Assembly (NCBI RefSeq): GCF_030555055.1
Contig: NZ_JAMOAO010000001.1
Coordinates: 124,001-188,000, forward strand
Direction: 5' to 3'
Source of the DNA: Nocardiopsis sp. YSL2
GTDB lineage: Bacteria > Actinomycetota > Actinomycetes > Streptosporangiales > Streptosporangiaceae
Length of the DNA stretch: 64,000 nt
Shown here: piece by piece, positions 35,876-43,671 of the stretch
Numbering within the stretch: position 1 is the first letter of the stretch
Layout: every line of letters starts with the position of its first letter
Position numbers and translations under genes: made by a program
The notes under the pieces: generated by a model
Seen by the model: the letters and a program-made list of their open reading frames with translations, nothing else
Databases searched by the model: none
What the model was told of the DNA's origin: nothing

Positions 35876-37177
35876 TCAGTCCGTGCGGGGCGCCAGGTGC
35901 CGGTCGAACCAGTCGAGTGCCTCCACCGCCGTGTGCCGCCACTCCTGTGCGCCCTGGAGCAGCTGTTCGGCCCCGGAGACCACGCGCAGGTCGGTCTGTG
36001 CGCTCATGCGGCCGCGCGCCCATTCGCTGAGCTCGCGCACGAAGGAGTCACTGCTCTCCAACAGGATGAGGGACGGTGCGCGCACCTGCGACAGGCTCGG
36101 TTCGGCGAGGTCGATCCGGCCTCCGTACACCACGACCGCGCCCAGGTCCTGCGGCCGCTCCGCGGCGGTGACCAGGGCCGCGGGCGCGGCCGCTCCGGCG
36201 CCGAACACGCCCAGCGGCTCGGTGGCCGCGTCGGTGGCCCGGCGCAGCCAGGTGACCGCCGCGTTGAGGCGCTCCCCCATCGTCCGGGCGTCGTCGCCGT
36301 CGGCGCCGGCCGAGGCGTCGGTCCACAGGTCCAGAAGCAGTGTCGCGTAGCCGGCGCGCTGGAAGACCGAGGCGGCGGCGCGCCAGCGTGGGTCGGTCCG
36401 TCCCTCCCCGAAGGCCATCACGATGGCGCCGCGCAGTGCGCTCGGCATGGTCAGGTCTCCGTCGAGGTAGACCTGCCCGGCCCTGATCCGCACCGCGCGG
36501 GCCGTGTTCTCCTCCGGCCGCACACGGCCGCGTTCGGCGAGGATCGCGGTGACGTGACCGTCGGAGAGCTGGCCGAAGTCCCGGTACCACTCACCCACCG
36601 CGTGGAAGTTCTCGGGCACGCTGAGCACGACCAGGGCGTCGGCCTCGTCGCGCAGCGACTCCACCGCCTCCGGCGAGGCGACGGGTACGGCCAGGACCAC
36701 CTGGGACGGACCGGCCTGGCGGACCATGCGCAGTGCGGCCCGCGCCGTACCGCCGGTGGCGACGCCGTCGTCCACCACCACGCAGTCACGCCCGGCGATG
36801 CGCGGCGCCGGCCGCTCTCCCCGGTACACACGGCGGCGCCGGTCGAGTTCGGCGCGTTCGGCCTCCACGGTGTCGTGCAGTGCCTGCCGCGGGACCCGCA
36901 GCCTGGCGAGCGCCTGGTCGTCGAAGAAGACGTGTCCGTCCTCGGAGATCGCGCCGACCCCGGTCTCGGGCCGACCGGGCAGGCCGATCTTGCGGACCAC
37001 GAGCACGTCGAAGTCGACGTCCAGCCGCCGGGCGAGTTCGGCGCCGACCGGAACACCGCCGCGGGGCAGTGCCAGCACGATGGGGTCGTTGACGGCGTAG
37101 GCGCGCACGCGCTCGGCGAGGCGGCGGCCCGCCTCGGAGCGGTCGGTGAAGGGCAGCGACACGGGTACCGGATTCAT
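35876..37177 (-). CDS. phosphoribosyltransferase-dienelactone hydrolase-like fusion
   Basis: The 433-residue protein fuses two domains. Residues 1-215 are a type I phosphoribosyltransferase with the PRPP-binding loop VVVDDGVATGGTARAALR (residues 133-150) and LALPRGGVPVGAEL. Residues 225-433 resemble an alpha/beta hydrolase. In this fusion family the hydrolase elbow usually reads GxFGASTGAAAAL, with a nucleophile Ser; here it reads GVFGAGAAAPAAL, with no Ser, and the region that normally carries an HGSGSSR motif reads FGEGRTDPR. The hydrolase half therefore looks catalytically dead, while the transferase half looks intact. It stands between WhiB and a GNAT enzyme. The substrate of either half is unknown. 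Confidence 0.85.
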   Translation of the reverse strand: MNPVPVSLPFTDRSEAGRRLAERVRAYAVNDPIVLALPRGGVPVGAELARRLDVDFDVLVVRKIGLPGRPETGVGAISEDGHVFFDDQALARLRVPRQALHDTVEAERAELDRRRRVYRGERPAPRIAGRDCVVVDDGVATGGTARAALRMVRQAGPSQVVLAVPVASPEAVESLRDEADALVVLSVPENFHAVGEWYRDFGQLSDGHVTAILAERGRVRPEENTARAVRIRAGQVYLDGDLTMPSALRGAIVMAFGEGRTDPRWRAAASVFQRAGYATLLLDLWTDASAGADGDDARTMGERLNAAVTWLRRATDAATEPLGVFGAGAAAPAALVTAAERPQDLGAVVVYGGRIDLAEPSLSQVRAPSLILLESSDSFVRELSEWARGRMSAQTDLRVVSGAEQLLQGAQEWRHTAVEALDWFDRHLAPRTD

Positions 37178-37316
37178 AGTCTTCCCGGCGCCGGACCTCC
37201 TCGGAAAGCCTGGCGCCGCTCCTCTCGGCGTCTCGTGTTGAGCCGTTGGAAAAGTGGTACCGGCATACCCCGCGGCACGGCCGTTCCAACCCCGACCGTC
37301 GGCAAAAAGGGCGCGT

Positions 37317-37877
37317 TCAGGTCGCCCGCGCGCCGTTCCGGAGCGCCGCCATGAGGAGGGCGTCGTGCCTGCGACCCTCCCAGAGCAGGGCGTCGCGCAT
37401 CCGGCCCTCGACCGCGAAACCGCACGAGCGGTAGACGGCGATGGCACGCATGTTGAAGGCGTAGACGTACAGCCACACCCGGTGCAGCCCGATCTTGTCG
37501 AAGGCGTAGTCCAGGACGAGTTCGGTGGCCTCCCTCCCCAGGCCCTGGCCGGTGAACTCGATCGCCGACAGGGCGATGCGGTACCCCGCGCTCTCGTTCT
37601 CCGGCGCCACCGAGTACACCGACAATTCGCCCAGGTAGCGGTGGTCTCCGGGCGAGGTGATGGCCATGTCCATCCGGTCCGTGCGCCCCGACCTGCTCTC
37701 GCACCACTCCCTGGCCTGCGCGTAGGTCAGGTGCCGATGGGTGCCGGTCAGTCTGCGGACCTCCTCGTCGAGGCTGGCGGCGAAGTAGGCCTCCGTGTGC
37801 TCCGGGGCCAGGGGCACCAGGCGGACGTTCCTCCCGGAGAGGGTCGGGGTGTCTCGCAGCGCGCTCATGTTGATCAT
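37317..37877 (-). CDS. GNAT family N-acetyltransferase (RimJ-like)
   Basis: The 186-residue protein has the GNAT fold of the ribosomal-protein acetyltransferase branch: VRLVPLAPEHTEAYF at the N-terminus, the acetyl-CoA motif QGLGREATELVLDYAF and the C-terminal GLHRVWLYVYAFNMRAI followed by YRSCGFAVEGRMRDALLWEG, typical of RimJ/RimL-type enzymes. The exact acceptor is unknown. The ATG giving MINMS was chosen; an internal ATG three codons later is an alternative. It is divergent from the next MFS gene. Confidence 0.85.
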   Translation of the reverse strand: MINMSALRDTPTLSGRNVRLVPLAPEHTEAYFAASLDEEVRRLTGTHRHLTYAQAREWCESRSGRTDRMDMAITSPGDHRYLGELSVYSVAPENESAGYRIALSAIEFTGQGLGREATELVLDYAFDKIGLHRVWLYVYAFNMRAIAVYRSCGFAVEGRMRDALLWEGRRHDALLMAALRNGARAT

Positions 37878-38248
37878 GTGTGATCTTCCGGTTCCGTCCG
37901 GGAGCCGTGGCTGGCACGTCCCCCGGGGTCGGGCGTCGGCGGACAGGGGCGGAGCGCGCCGTGCGCGGGAGCGGACCGTCGGGGCGCGGACCATGTCGGG
38001 CCTGTCGAGGAGGGAGGGCCGGGGCGGATGACGAGGGCTTGGCCGGAGGCGTCCGTGGATCGTGGTGGCGGGCGAGGGATCGGAAGGGCCGGGGCGAGGG
38101 CGGTGGTGGGCGACTGTGGCAGGCCCTCTATGTACATCGGCCACGGGCACGATGGCAACCCCCACCGCCACCGGCGGCGCATTCCGGTGTCCTCCTCCAG
38201 GCGGAGTGGATAGCATCTGCGCGCACCGACGACGCCCCTGGAGCCGCT
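37878..38248. other. intergenic region between the GNAT and MFS genes
   Basis: These 371 bases hold the divergent promoters. A TAGCAT hexamer at 38211-38216 could serve the MFS gene. At 38042-38077 a stretch (GGCGTCCGTGGATCGTGG, then TGGCGGGCGA) resembles the repeat at 60835 and 30479. No gene is seen. Confidence 0.5.
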
Positions 38249-39448
38249 TTGAGCAGTACGACCGACATGACCTCCGCCCCGCCCCCCGAGGCGCGCAGGG
38301 CCAGGGGCGCCGTCTCCACGCTCTTCTTCGTGAACGGGTTCACCTACACCAACGCCGTGCCGTGGCTGCCGGTCATCAAGTCGGACCTGGGCCTGTCCAA
38401 CACCGAACTGGGCCTGGCGATCGCGGCGATGCCCACTGGTGCCATTCTGACCGGGATGCTGGCGGGCCCGCTGATCCACTGGTTCGGCAGCGGCCGCACG
38501 GCGGTGGGAACGAGCCTGCTGTCCCTAGGAGCGCTTCCGTTCATCGCGCTGGCGCAGAACTGGTGGATGCTGGCGGCCGCCCTGTTCGTCCTGGGCAGCG
38601 CCGACGCCTGGACCGACTCCGCACAGAACTCGCACGGCCTGCGCGTGCAGCGGCGCTACGGGCGCACCATCATCAACACCTTCCACGCCGTGTGGAGCCT
38701 GGCCGCGGTCGTCGGCGGCCTCCTGGGCGCGGCGATGGCCGGTTCCGGTGTACCGATCCTGTGGCACCTGGGCGGGGTCGCCGTCGTGCTGGTGGGTGTG
38801 AATCTCGTGGCGAGCCGCATGCTGCTGCCGGGCCCGGAGAACAGCGAGCGCGGGGACGGGACCGACGGGCACGGCGGGCAGCGGCAGCGGATGCCGATGC
38901 GCGGAGTGGTCCTGCTGCTCATGCTCGCGGTCCTGCTGATGTTCGCCGGCGGGATCGAGGACTCCGCCGCCTCATGGGGCGCGGTGTACATGACCACCGA
39001 GCTCGACGCGTCGCTGTTCCTGGCCGCGATGCCGTTCGTGGCCTGCCAGGCGATGATGACCGTGGGACGACTGCTCGGCGACCGCGTGACCGACCGGTTC
39101 GGCGCGGCCGCGGTGGGGCGCGCCTGCGGTCTGCTGGCGGCGGGGGGCATGGCCTTCGCGCTGCTGATCGCGCACCCGGTGACGACGGTGATCGGTTTCG
39201 GCGTGATGGGCCTGGGCGTGTCCACCCTGTTCCCGCTCACTCTGGCGGCCGCCGGGAACGTCCCGGGCGTCCGTACCGGGGACGGCGTGACCATCGTGGG
39301 CTGGCTCGGCCGGGCCGGGTTCCTGGCCTTCCCACCGCTGGTGGGGATGATCGCCGACACGCTCTCCCTGGGGGCCGCGCTGTGGGTGGTCTCGGGCGGT
39401 GGTGTGGCGGCCTTCCTGCTGGCCTCCGCCCTGCGCCCGAGGGGGTGA
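38249..39448 (+). CDS. MFS transporter (FucP/sugar-type or uncharacterised branch)
   Basis: The 399-residue protein has 12 predicted membrane segments. Helix 1 is TLFFVNGFTYTNAVPWLPVI, and the cytoplasmic linker between helices 6 and 7 is short and charged (PENSERGDGTDGHGGQRQ). The acidic WGAVYM patch and GIEDSAASWG in helix 7 recall transporters of the YfkF/sugar branch. No substrate is indicated. The TTG start is preferred because GGAG lies five bases upstream; an ATG six codons later is possible. A strong terminator follows. Confidence 0.82.
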   Translation: MSSTTDMTSAPPPEARRARGAVSTLFFVNGFTYTNAVPWLPVIKSDLGLSNTELGLAIAAMPTGAILTGMLAGPLIHWFGSGRTAVGTSLLSLGALPFIALAQNWWMLAAALFVLGSADAWTDSAQNSHGLRVQRRYGRTIINTFHAVWSLAAVVGGLLGAAMAGSGVPILWHLGGVAVVLVGVNLVASRMLLPGPENSERGDGTDGHGGQRQRMPMRGVVLLLMLAVLLMFAGGIEDSAASWGAVYMTTELDASLFLAAMPFVACQAMMTVGRLLGDRVTDRFGAAAVGRACGLLAAGGMAFALLIAHPVTTVIGFGVMGLGVSTLFPLTLAAAGNVPGVRTGDGVTIVGWLGRAGFLAFPPLVGMIADTLSLGAALWVVSGGGVAAFLLASALRPRG

Positions 39449-39474
39449 GCGGCTCCCCGGCACGCTGGCATGAC

Positions 39475-39505
39475 GAGGGCCCCGGCCGTGGCGGCCGGGG
39501 CCCTC
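39475..39505 (+). terminator. terminator after the MFS gene
   Basis: GAGGGCCCCGGCC and GGCCGGGGCCCTC are perfect 13-base arms around the 5-base loop GTGGC, between the convergent MFS and LPXTG genes. Confidence 0.7.
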
Positions 39506-39543
39506 ACGCACTCACGGCCCCGGAGGAGCCGTGGTCGCGGGTA

Positions 39544-40413
39544 CTACGCCACCGGGGACTCGCGGCGGGCACCGGCCCACAGGGCCAGCGCGCCGATCCC
39601 GGTCACGACCGCACCGCCGAGGACGAAGCCCTCGAGGTCGACACCGGTCGTGGGCAGGGGACCGTTGTCGTCACCACTGGACGTGGTGACCGATCCGGTG
39701 CCGGTGCTGCTCGGCACGGAGCTCTCCGGCGTGCCGGTGCCCGGGGCCGAGGCGCCGGGAGCCGAGGTGCCGGGAGCCTGGCTCTCGTCACCCGAGTCAC
39801 CGCCGGTGCCGGGGTTGCCCCCGTCGCCGCCGGTGTCGCCGCCCGTGTCGCCACCGGTGTCACCACCCGTGTCACCGCCAGTGTCACCACCGGTGTCACC
39901 ACCGGTGTCACCACCGGTGTCACCGCCGCCGTCACCACCGGTGTCACCACCGGTGTCACCACCCGTGTCACCACCGGTGTCACCACCCGTGTCACCACCG
40001 GTGTCACCACCCGTGTCACCGCCAGTGTCACCACCGGTGTCACCACCGCCGGTGTCGCCACCGCCGTCACCACCACCGGGGTTACCGCCGGCGTCACCGC
40101 CGCCGTCACCACCACCGGGGTTACCGCCGGTGTCGCCACCGCCGTCACCACCACCGGGGTTACCGCCGGTGTCGCCACCGCCGTCACCACCACCGGGGTT
40201 ACCGGGGTCGTCACCTTGGTCGCCGTCGAGCAGGGCGTCGAAGGTGCTCTGGACGGCTTCGTCCAGGGCCGGAACCACAGGCTGGGCCTGTGTCTCCTCA
40301 GCCGCTACGGGGGTGGCCTCCTCCACGGTGTCCGCGAACACCGGGCCGACCGAGAATCCCGCCATGAACAGCGCGGAGGCCGTCACGGTGAGGACTCGCT
40401 TCTTGGGGGTCAT
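39544..40413 (-). CDS. LPXTG-anchored surface protein with GGDT repeats
   Basis: This 289-residue protein has a signal peptide (TPKKRVLTVTASALFMAGFS, cleavage likely after VFA) and a C-terminal sortase signal LPTTG at 253-257, then a membrane segment and a short basic tail (RRESPVA). Between lies a low-complexity region of GGDT, GNPGGGDGGGDT and GGD repeats. Such repeats look like a flexible stalk that holds an exposed tip away from the wall; there is no distinct tip domain, only about 35 N-terminal residues that could be one. The start ATG has AAAGGAG upstream. It follows the membrane protein gene by 29 bases, so the two are probably one operon. Confidence 0.85.
   Translation of the reverse strand: MTPKKRVLTVTASALFMAGFSVGPVFADTVEEATPVAAEETQAQPVVPALDEAVQSTFDALLDGDQGDDPGNPGGGDGGGDTGGNPGGGDGGGDTGGNPGGGDGGGDAGGNPGGGDGGGDTGGGDTGGDTGGDTGGDTGGDTGGDTGGDTGGDTGGDTGGDGGGDTGGDTGGDTGGDTGGDTGGDTGGDTGGDTGGDGGNPGTGGDSGDESQAPGTSAPGASAPGTGTPESSVPSSTGTGSVTTSSGDDNGPLPTTGVDLEGFVLGGAVVTGIGALALWAGARRESPVA
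39811..40209. repeat. tandem 12-base repeats encoding GGDT
   Basis: The DNA consists largely of 12-base units, variants of GGTGTCACCACC on the plus strand, encoding Gly-Gly-Asp-Thr on the minus strand, with interspersed longer Asn-Pro-Gly units. The near-identity of units predicts copy-number variation between strains. Confidence 0.75.
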
Positions 40414-40442
40414 CCCACTCCTTTCTTCTTCCATGGGGATTT

Positions 40443-41888
40443 CTAATGAGAGGGGATGGCATAGAGGTGGTCGTCGTGGACCACGATGGCGTTGTCGCCC
40501 AGGAGCCCTTCGGGCTGCGCGGCGCCCTCGGGCACGTCGGTGGGCATGCCCGAGGTGCTCACCGCCACCGGCGCGCCGTCGAGTTGCCCGAAGACCTGGT
40601 CTCCGACCGCGATCTCGGGCACGAAGCCGGGGAGCACCGCCGCGTCGCCGGACTCGGGGTCCATCACGAGGGGGCCGTAGGCGACCACGCGGGTCCCGAT
40701 CGGCCCGGAGCGGTGGCGCACGTCCTCCAGGTCCGCGGGGTCGATGTCGGCCCCTCCGACCGCACTGCCGTCCTCGCGGTCGTGGAAGGCCAGGTGGACC
40801 CCCTCCCCTCGGAGGGGCTCCCAGCGCACGATCACGTACTCGCGCAGTGCGGTGACGATCCCGTCCATCTCACCGGCGTCCTGCGGGCGCCGGGCGTGGA
40901 CCTCCTCGCTGCCGCCGTCGGTGTCGACCCACTCCCAGGGGCCGTTCACGACCGCGGTGAGGACGCGTTCCCCGTCTGCCACCAGGGGCGCGGAGCTGCC
41001 CGGGGGCTCGATCTCGACGAGCTCCCCGCCGACGGGCACGAACGCGGTCTCCGCCGTGCGCACGAGCACCGAGTCGCCCACGTACTGGGCGGTGGCGTCC
41101 GTCGGCAGGGCCACGCTCGTCGGTGGGCCGCCCTCGGTGGGCCAGAACCAGAGCGTGTCGGCCGTCTCCAGGACGATCGCGGTCGCGCCCTCGTACTCCA
41201 CGAAGCGCGGCGGGTCCAGGAACTCCCCGGAGCCCGCGGGCAGGTCGACGACCCAGCGGCGCTCACCGTCGGCGCCGAACAGGTTGAGCCGGTCGTCGGG
41301 GTCGGTGTAGGCGAGGAAGTCGCCCTCCCGGCTCACTCCCGGCCGGGTGTCCGGGGCCAGGGGCTCGTCGAAGACGACGACGTCGTCGAAACCGGGGGGC
41401 GCGGGGTGGCCGAGGGTGGCGGTGCCGTCCTCACCCCCGCTCTCGGCGGCCGTGGAGGGGCCGGAGAGGAACCGCGTCGCCACGGCACCCGCTCCGACGA
41501 GCAGTACCAGGGCCAGCGCGGCTGCCGCGGCGATGACCAGAGTCCTCCCCCGGGAGGAACCGCCTCCACGTACCGCCGGCGGGTGCACGCCGGCCGCGGC
41601 CGGCGCGGCGGCGGGCGCCGCCTCGTCCGCCGCCCGCACCACACCGTCGGGGGTCGCCATCAGCAGCCAGTAGCCGTTGGCGTCGCGGGCGTCGACCAGC
41701 ACCGGCTGCCCGATTCTGGCGGCGTAGCCGGTGGCGACGTCCAGCGCGGCACGGCGCGTCTCCTTGGGTGCGGCGCCGGTCACGACCTGGCGCTGCCCAT
41801 CGATGACGATCTCCGCGCTGTGCTCGTCGGGAGCGATGACGATGACGGCTGTGGGCCGGGACTGCCCCGGTCGGGACGCCCGGCTCAT
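40443..41888 (-). CDS. single-pass membrane protein with extracytoplasmic beta-propeller-like domain
   Basis: The 481-residue protein has a cytoplasmic N-terminal domain of about 110 residues, one membrane helix (residues about 115-140, TLVIAAAAALALVLLVGAG), and an extracytoplasmic part of about 340 residues built of short repeated strands such as WVDLPAGSGEF, WFWPTEGGPP and VVAYGPLVMDP, suggestive of a beta-propeller or PQQ-like fold. I do not recognise a family. The start is supported by GGAGG five bases upstream. It is followed after 29 bases by the LPXTG gene, so the two may act together at the surface. Confidence 0.7.
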   Translation of the reverse strand: MSRASRPGQSRPTAVIVIAPDEHSAEIVIDGQRQVVTGAAPKETRRAALDVATGYAARIGQPVLVDARDANGYWLLMATPDGVVRAADEAAPAAAPAAAGVHPPAVRGGGSSRGRTLVIAAAAALALVLLVGAGAVATRFLSGPSTAAESGGEDGTATLGHPAPPGFDDVVVFDEPLAPDTRPGVSREGDFLAYTDPDDRLNLFGADGERRWVVDLPAGSGEFLDPPRFVEYEGATAIVLETADTLWFWPTEGGPPTSVALPTDATAQYVGDSVLVRTAETAFVPVGGELVEIEPPGSSAPLVADGERVLTAVVNGPWEWVDTDGGSEEVHARRPQDAGEMDGIVTALREYVIVRWEPLRGEGVHLAFHDREDGSAVGGADIDPADLEDVRHRSGPIGTRVVAYGPLVMDPESGDAAVLPGFVPEIAVGDQVFGQLDGAPVAVSTSGMPTDVPEGAAQPEGLLGDNAIVVHDDHLYAIPSH

Positions 41889-42265
41889 GGTGCCTCCGAA
41901 GGCATGGGGAACGTGGACCTGTTCGTGTACGTGGTGACGGGGGACCTCGGTCAACGGTGGGCACCGCTGCCCTGGGGGGTTACCGAGCGGTGGCGTTGGC
42001 ACACGCGTAGTCAATGCTGCACGAGATGATACTGACTGACGGCCGCGTCGCCTATTCCGGCCAGGGTCGGGACGAGCGGCCGCACAGGGTGAACGATCGG
42101 GTCGTGCGCGAGGCTCTTACGCCCTGACCTCGGAATTCGCGTTCACCTCGATTCGTCGTCGCACCGTCCGGCGTGACCCGACGTTGAAGTGGACACATTC
42201 CGAGCACACATGGTTCACGCCGAAAATGGCCGGATCCGGCCAGGGCGCCGGAGGGCCCGGCGGTG
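41889..42265. other. intergenic region between the membrane-protein and YihY genes
   Basis: These 377 bases hold no recognisable gene. A perfect 14-base palindrome GGCCGGATCCGGCC lies at 42228-42241, 24 bases past the YihY stop, and could serve as its terminator. The upstream half includes the promoter for the membrane protein gene and is less GC-rich. Confidence 0.5.
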
Positions 42266-43276
42266 TCAGCGCCCGTGGTACTCGTCGATCGTGTCGATGA
42301 CCGCCTGCTCACGGCGTTCGACGAGGCGGTTGGCACGCTGGAAGCCGCGGGTGGCGATCTCCGCCCGGGCCGCGGCGGTACGCGCGGTCGGCCACATGGC
42401 GTCGATCTCCGAGTTCAGGCTGGAACCCACCAGTACGGCGATCGCCATGACGTACAGCCACGCCAGGATGGCGATGGGCGCGGCCAGCGACCCGTAGATG
42501 CTCACCTGTCCGAACGAGGCGTCCAGGTAGGCGCGCAGCACCGCCGACCCGGCGATGAGCACCAGGGTGGCCAGCAGGGCGCCCGGCAGGTGCCGCCACA
42601 GCGGCGTGCGGACCGGGACGCTGAGCGCGTAGAGGAAGGTGACCGCGGCCACGGCCAGGACCACCACGATCGGCCAGTAGAAGACGTTGAGCCGCCCCAC
42701 GGTGACGGGCAGCAGGTGGTGGACGAGGTCGGGGCCGGCCACCAGGACCGGCAGCACGAGCAACGCGAAGACCAGCGCCCCCAGGTAGCCCACGAAGGCC
42801 AGGACGCGCTGGCGCATCCACCCCCGGAGCTCGTCCAACCCGTAGGAGATGGTGATGGAGCGGATGAACACGTTCATGGCGCGCGAGCCCGACCACAGGG
42901 AGACCAGGAAGGTCGCCGACAGCAGGCCGCCCTGGACACCGCCCAGGAAGTCGTCCACCAGGGGCTCCACGACGGTGCCGACCGTGGCCGGGGTCAGGAC
43001 CCGGGCCGCCAGGTCCAGGATCCACACCCGGATCTCCTCCACCAGGTCCTCGCCGAGGACCGTGGCGAGCGGCCCCAGTGCGCCGACCAGGCACAGCAGC
43101 AGCGCGGGCAGCGAGATCAGGGAGAAGAAGGCGGACTCGGCGGCCAGTCCGACGACGCGGTCCCTGGCGAAGGCCCGGACGGTCCGCACGACCAGCAGGA
43201 GCGCGTTGTGCGTGCGGGGGTGACGGCGCAGCCACGCGCCGACGGCCCTCCACAGACCTTCCCAGAATCCCACCAC
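42266..43276 (-). CDS. YihY/virulence factor BrkB family membrane protein
   Basis: The 336-residue protein has about six membrane helices. The conserved YihY parts are AAESAFFSLISLPALLLCLVG, the ISYGLDELRGWMRQRVLAF loop and the C-terminal SIYGSLAAPIAILAWLYVMA, which bears the family's YGSL core. The family was once called ribonuclease BN, but that was an error; its function is unknown. The GTG start is a choice: the frame is open further to an ATG at 43387, but starting there would place coding sequence over the promoter of the divergent leader peptide gene. Confidence 0.82.
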   Translation of the reverse strand: MVGFWEGLWRAVGAWLRRHPRTHNALLLVVRTVRAFARDRVVGLAAESAFFSLISLPALLLCLVGALGPLATVLGEDLVEEIRVWILDLAARVLTPATVGTVVEPLVDDFLGGVQGGLLSATFLVSLWSGSRAMNVFIRSITISYGLDELRGWMRQRVLAFVGYLGALVFALLVLPVLVAGPDLVHHLLPVTVGRLNVFYWPIVVVLAVAAVTFLYALSVPVRTPLWRHLPGALLATLVLIAGSAVLRAYLDASFGQVSIYGSLAAPIAILAWLYVMAIAVLVGSSLNSEIDAMWPTARTAAARAEIATRGFQRANRLVERREQAVIDTIDEYHGR

Positions 43277-43360
43277 AGGGAGAACGTTATCGGCCCGGGG
43301 AATCGGCCACGCGCGCGGCCGTCCCGTGGGGTGACCTGACTCACCCCGCGCGCTCCCGTC

Positions 43361-43396
43361 TGGACAAAGCGCGGACCCCCGTGACATTCTCATTGC
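43361..43396 (+). promoter_or_regulatory. promoter of the sulfur operon leader (leaderless transcript)
   Basis: TGGACA at 43361-43366 is one base from the consensus -35, and CATTCT at 43385-43390 is a fair -10 after an 18-base spacer. The leader ORF ATG begins 6 bases after the -10, so the transcript would start at or next to the ATG, without a 5' UTR. Confidence 0.55.
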
Positions 43397-43486
43397 ATGA
43401 TCGCTGCTCTGGACCCCATGCTCTGCGTGCGCCGCCACGTGGACTTCCTTCGGGTCCGTAGTGCCATCTGTTGCAGCGTCGGTTAA
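43397..43486 (+). CDS. cysteine-containing leader peptide of the sulfur assimilation operon
   Basis: This 29-codon ORF ends with RRHVDFLRVRSAICC and a TAA stop. The RRHVDLLRxxSAxC pattern is the hallmark of short leader peptides found upstream of actinobacterial sulfur-assimilation genes, with one or more Cys codons close to the stop, here the TGT-TGC pair four codons before TAA, plus an earlier TGC. In mycobacteria, similar leaderless Cys-rich sORFs are known to attenuate downstream genes when cysteine is plentiful. The ATG lies 6 bases after a -10-like CATTCT. The sulfite reductase gene follows after 185 bases. An internal ATG at 43418 gives a 22-residue version. Confidence 0.72.
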   Translation: MIAALDPMLCVRRHVDFLRVRSAICCSVG

Positions 43487-43671
43487 TCTCGCCGCCTTTT
43501 TGACGCACCCGTGATTCAGGTGTGCGCGCGGCCCCGGCGCTCTCCCCTTCTTCGATTCCCACACACGTGGACTCACTCCTGTTCGCCCGGCACGACGACG
43601 TGCGGCGCTGGAGCCAGTGGTGCGGGCGCCGGGACCGTGTGCACCCCGCGACCCCATCGGAGACACCCGCG

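Noticed and set aside
39811..40209. CRISPR-like array from the regular repeats
   Set aside because: The units are 12 bases with no spacers and lie inside a coding frame with a signal peptide and sortase motif.
38062..40446. A long plus-strand frame over the MFS gene and the GGDT repeat region
   Set aside because: It is the shadow of the two real genes. Its PPVSPPVS and TGVTTGV repeats are the complement of the GGDT codons.
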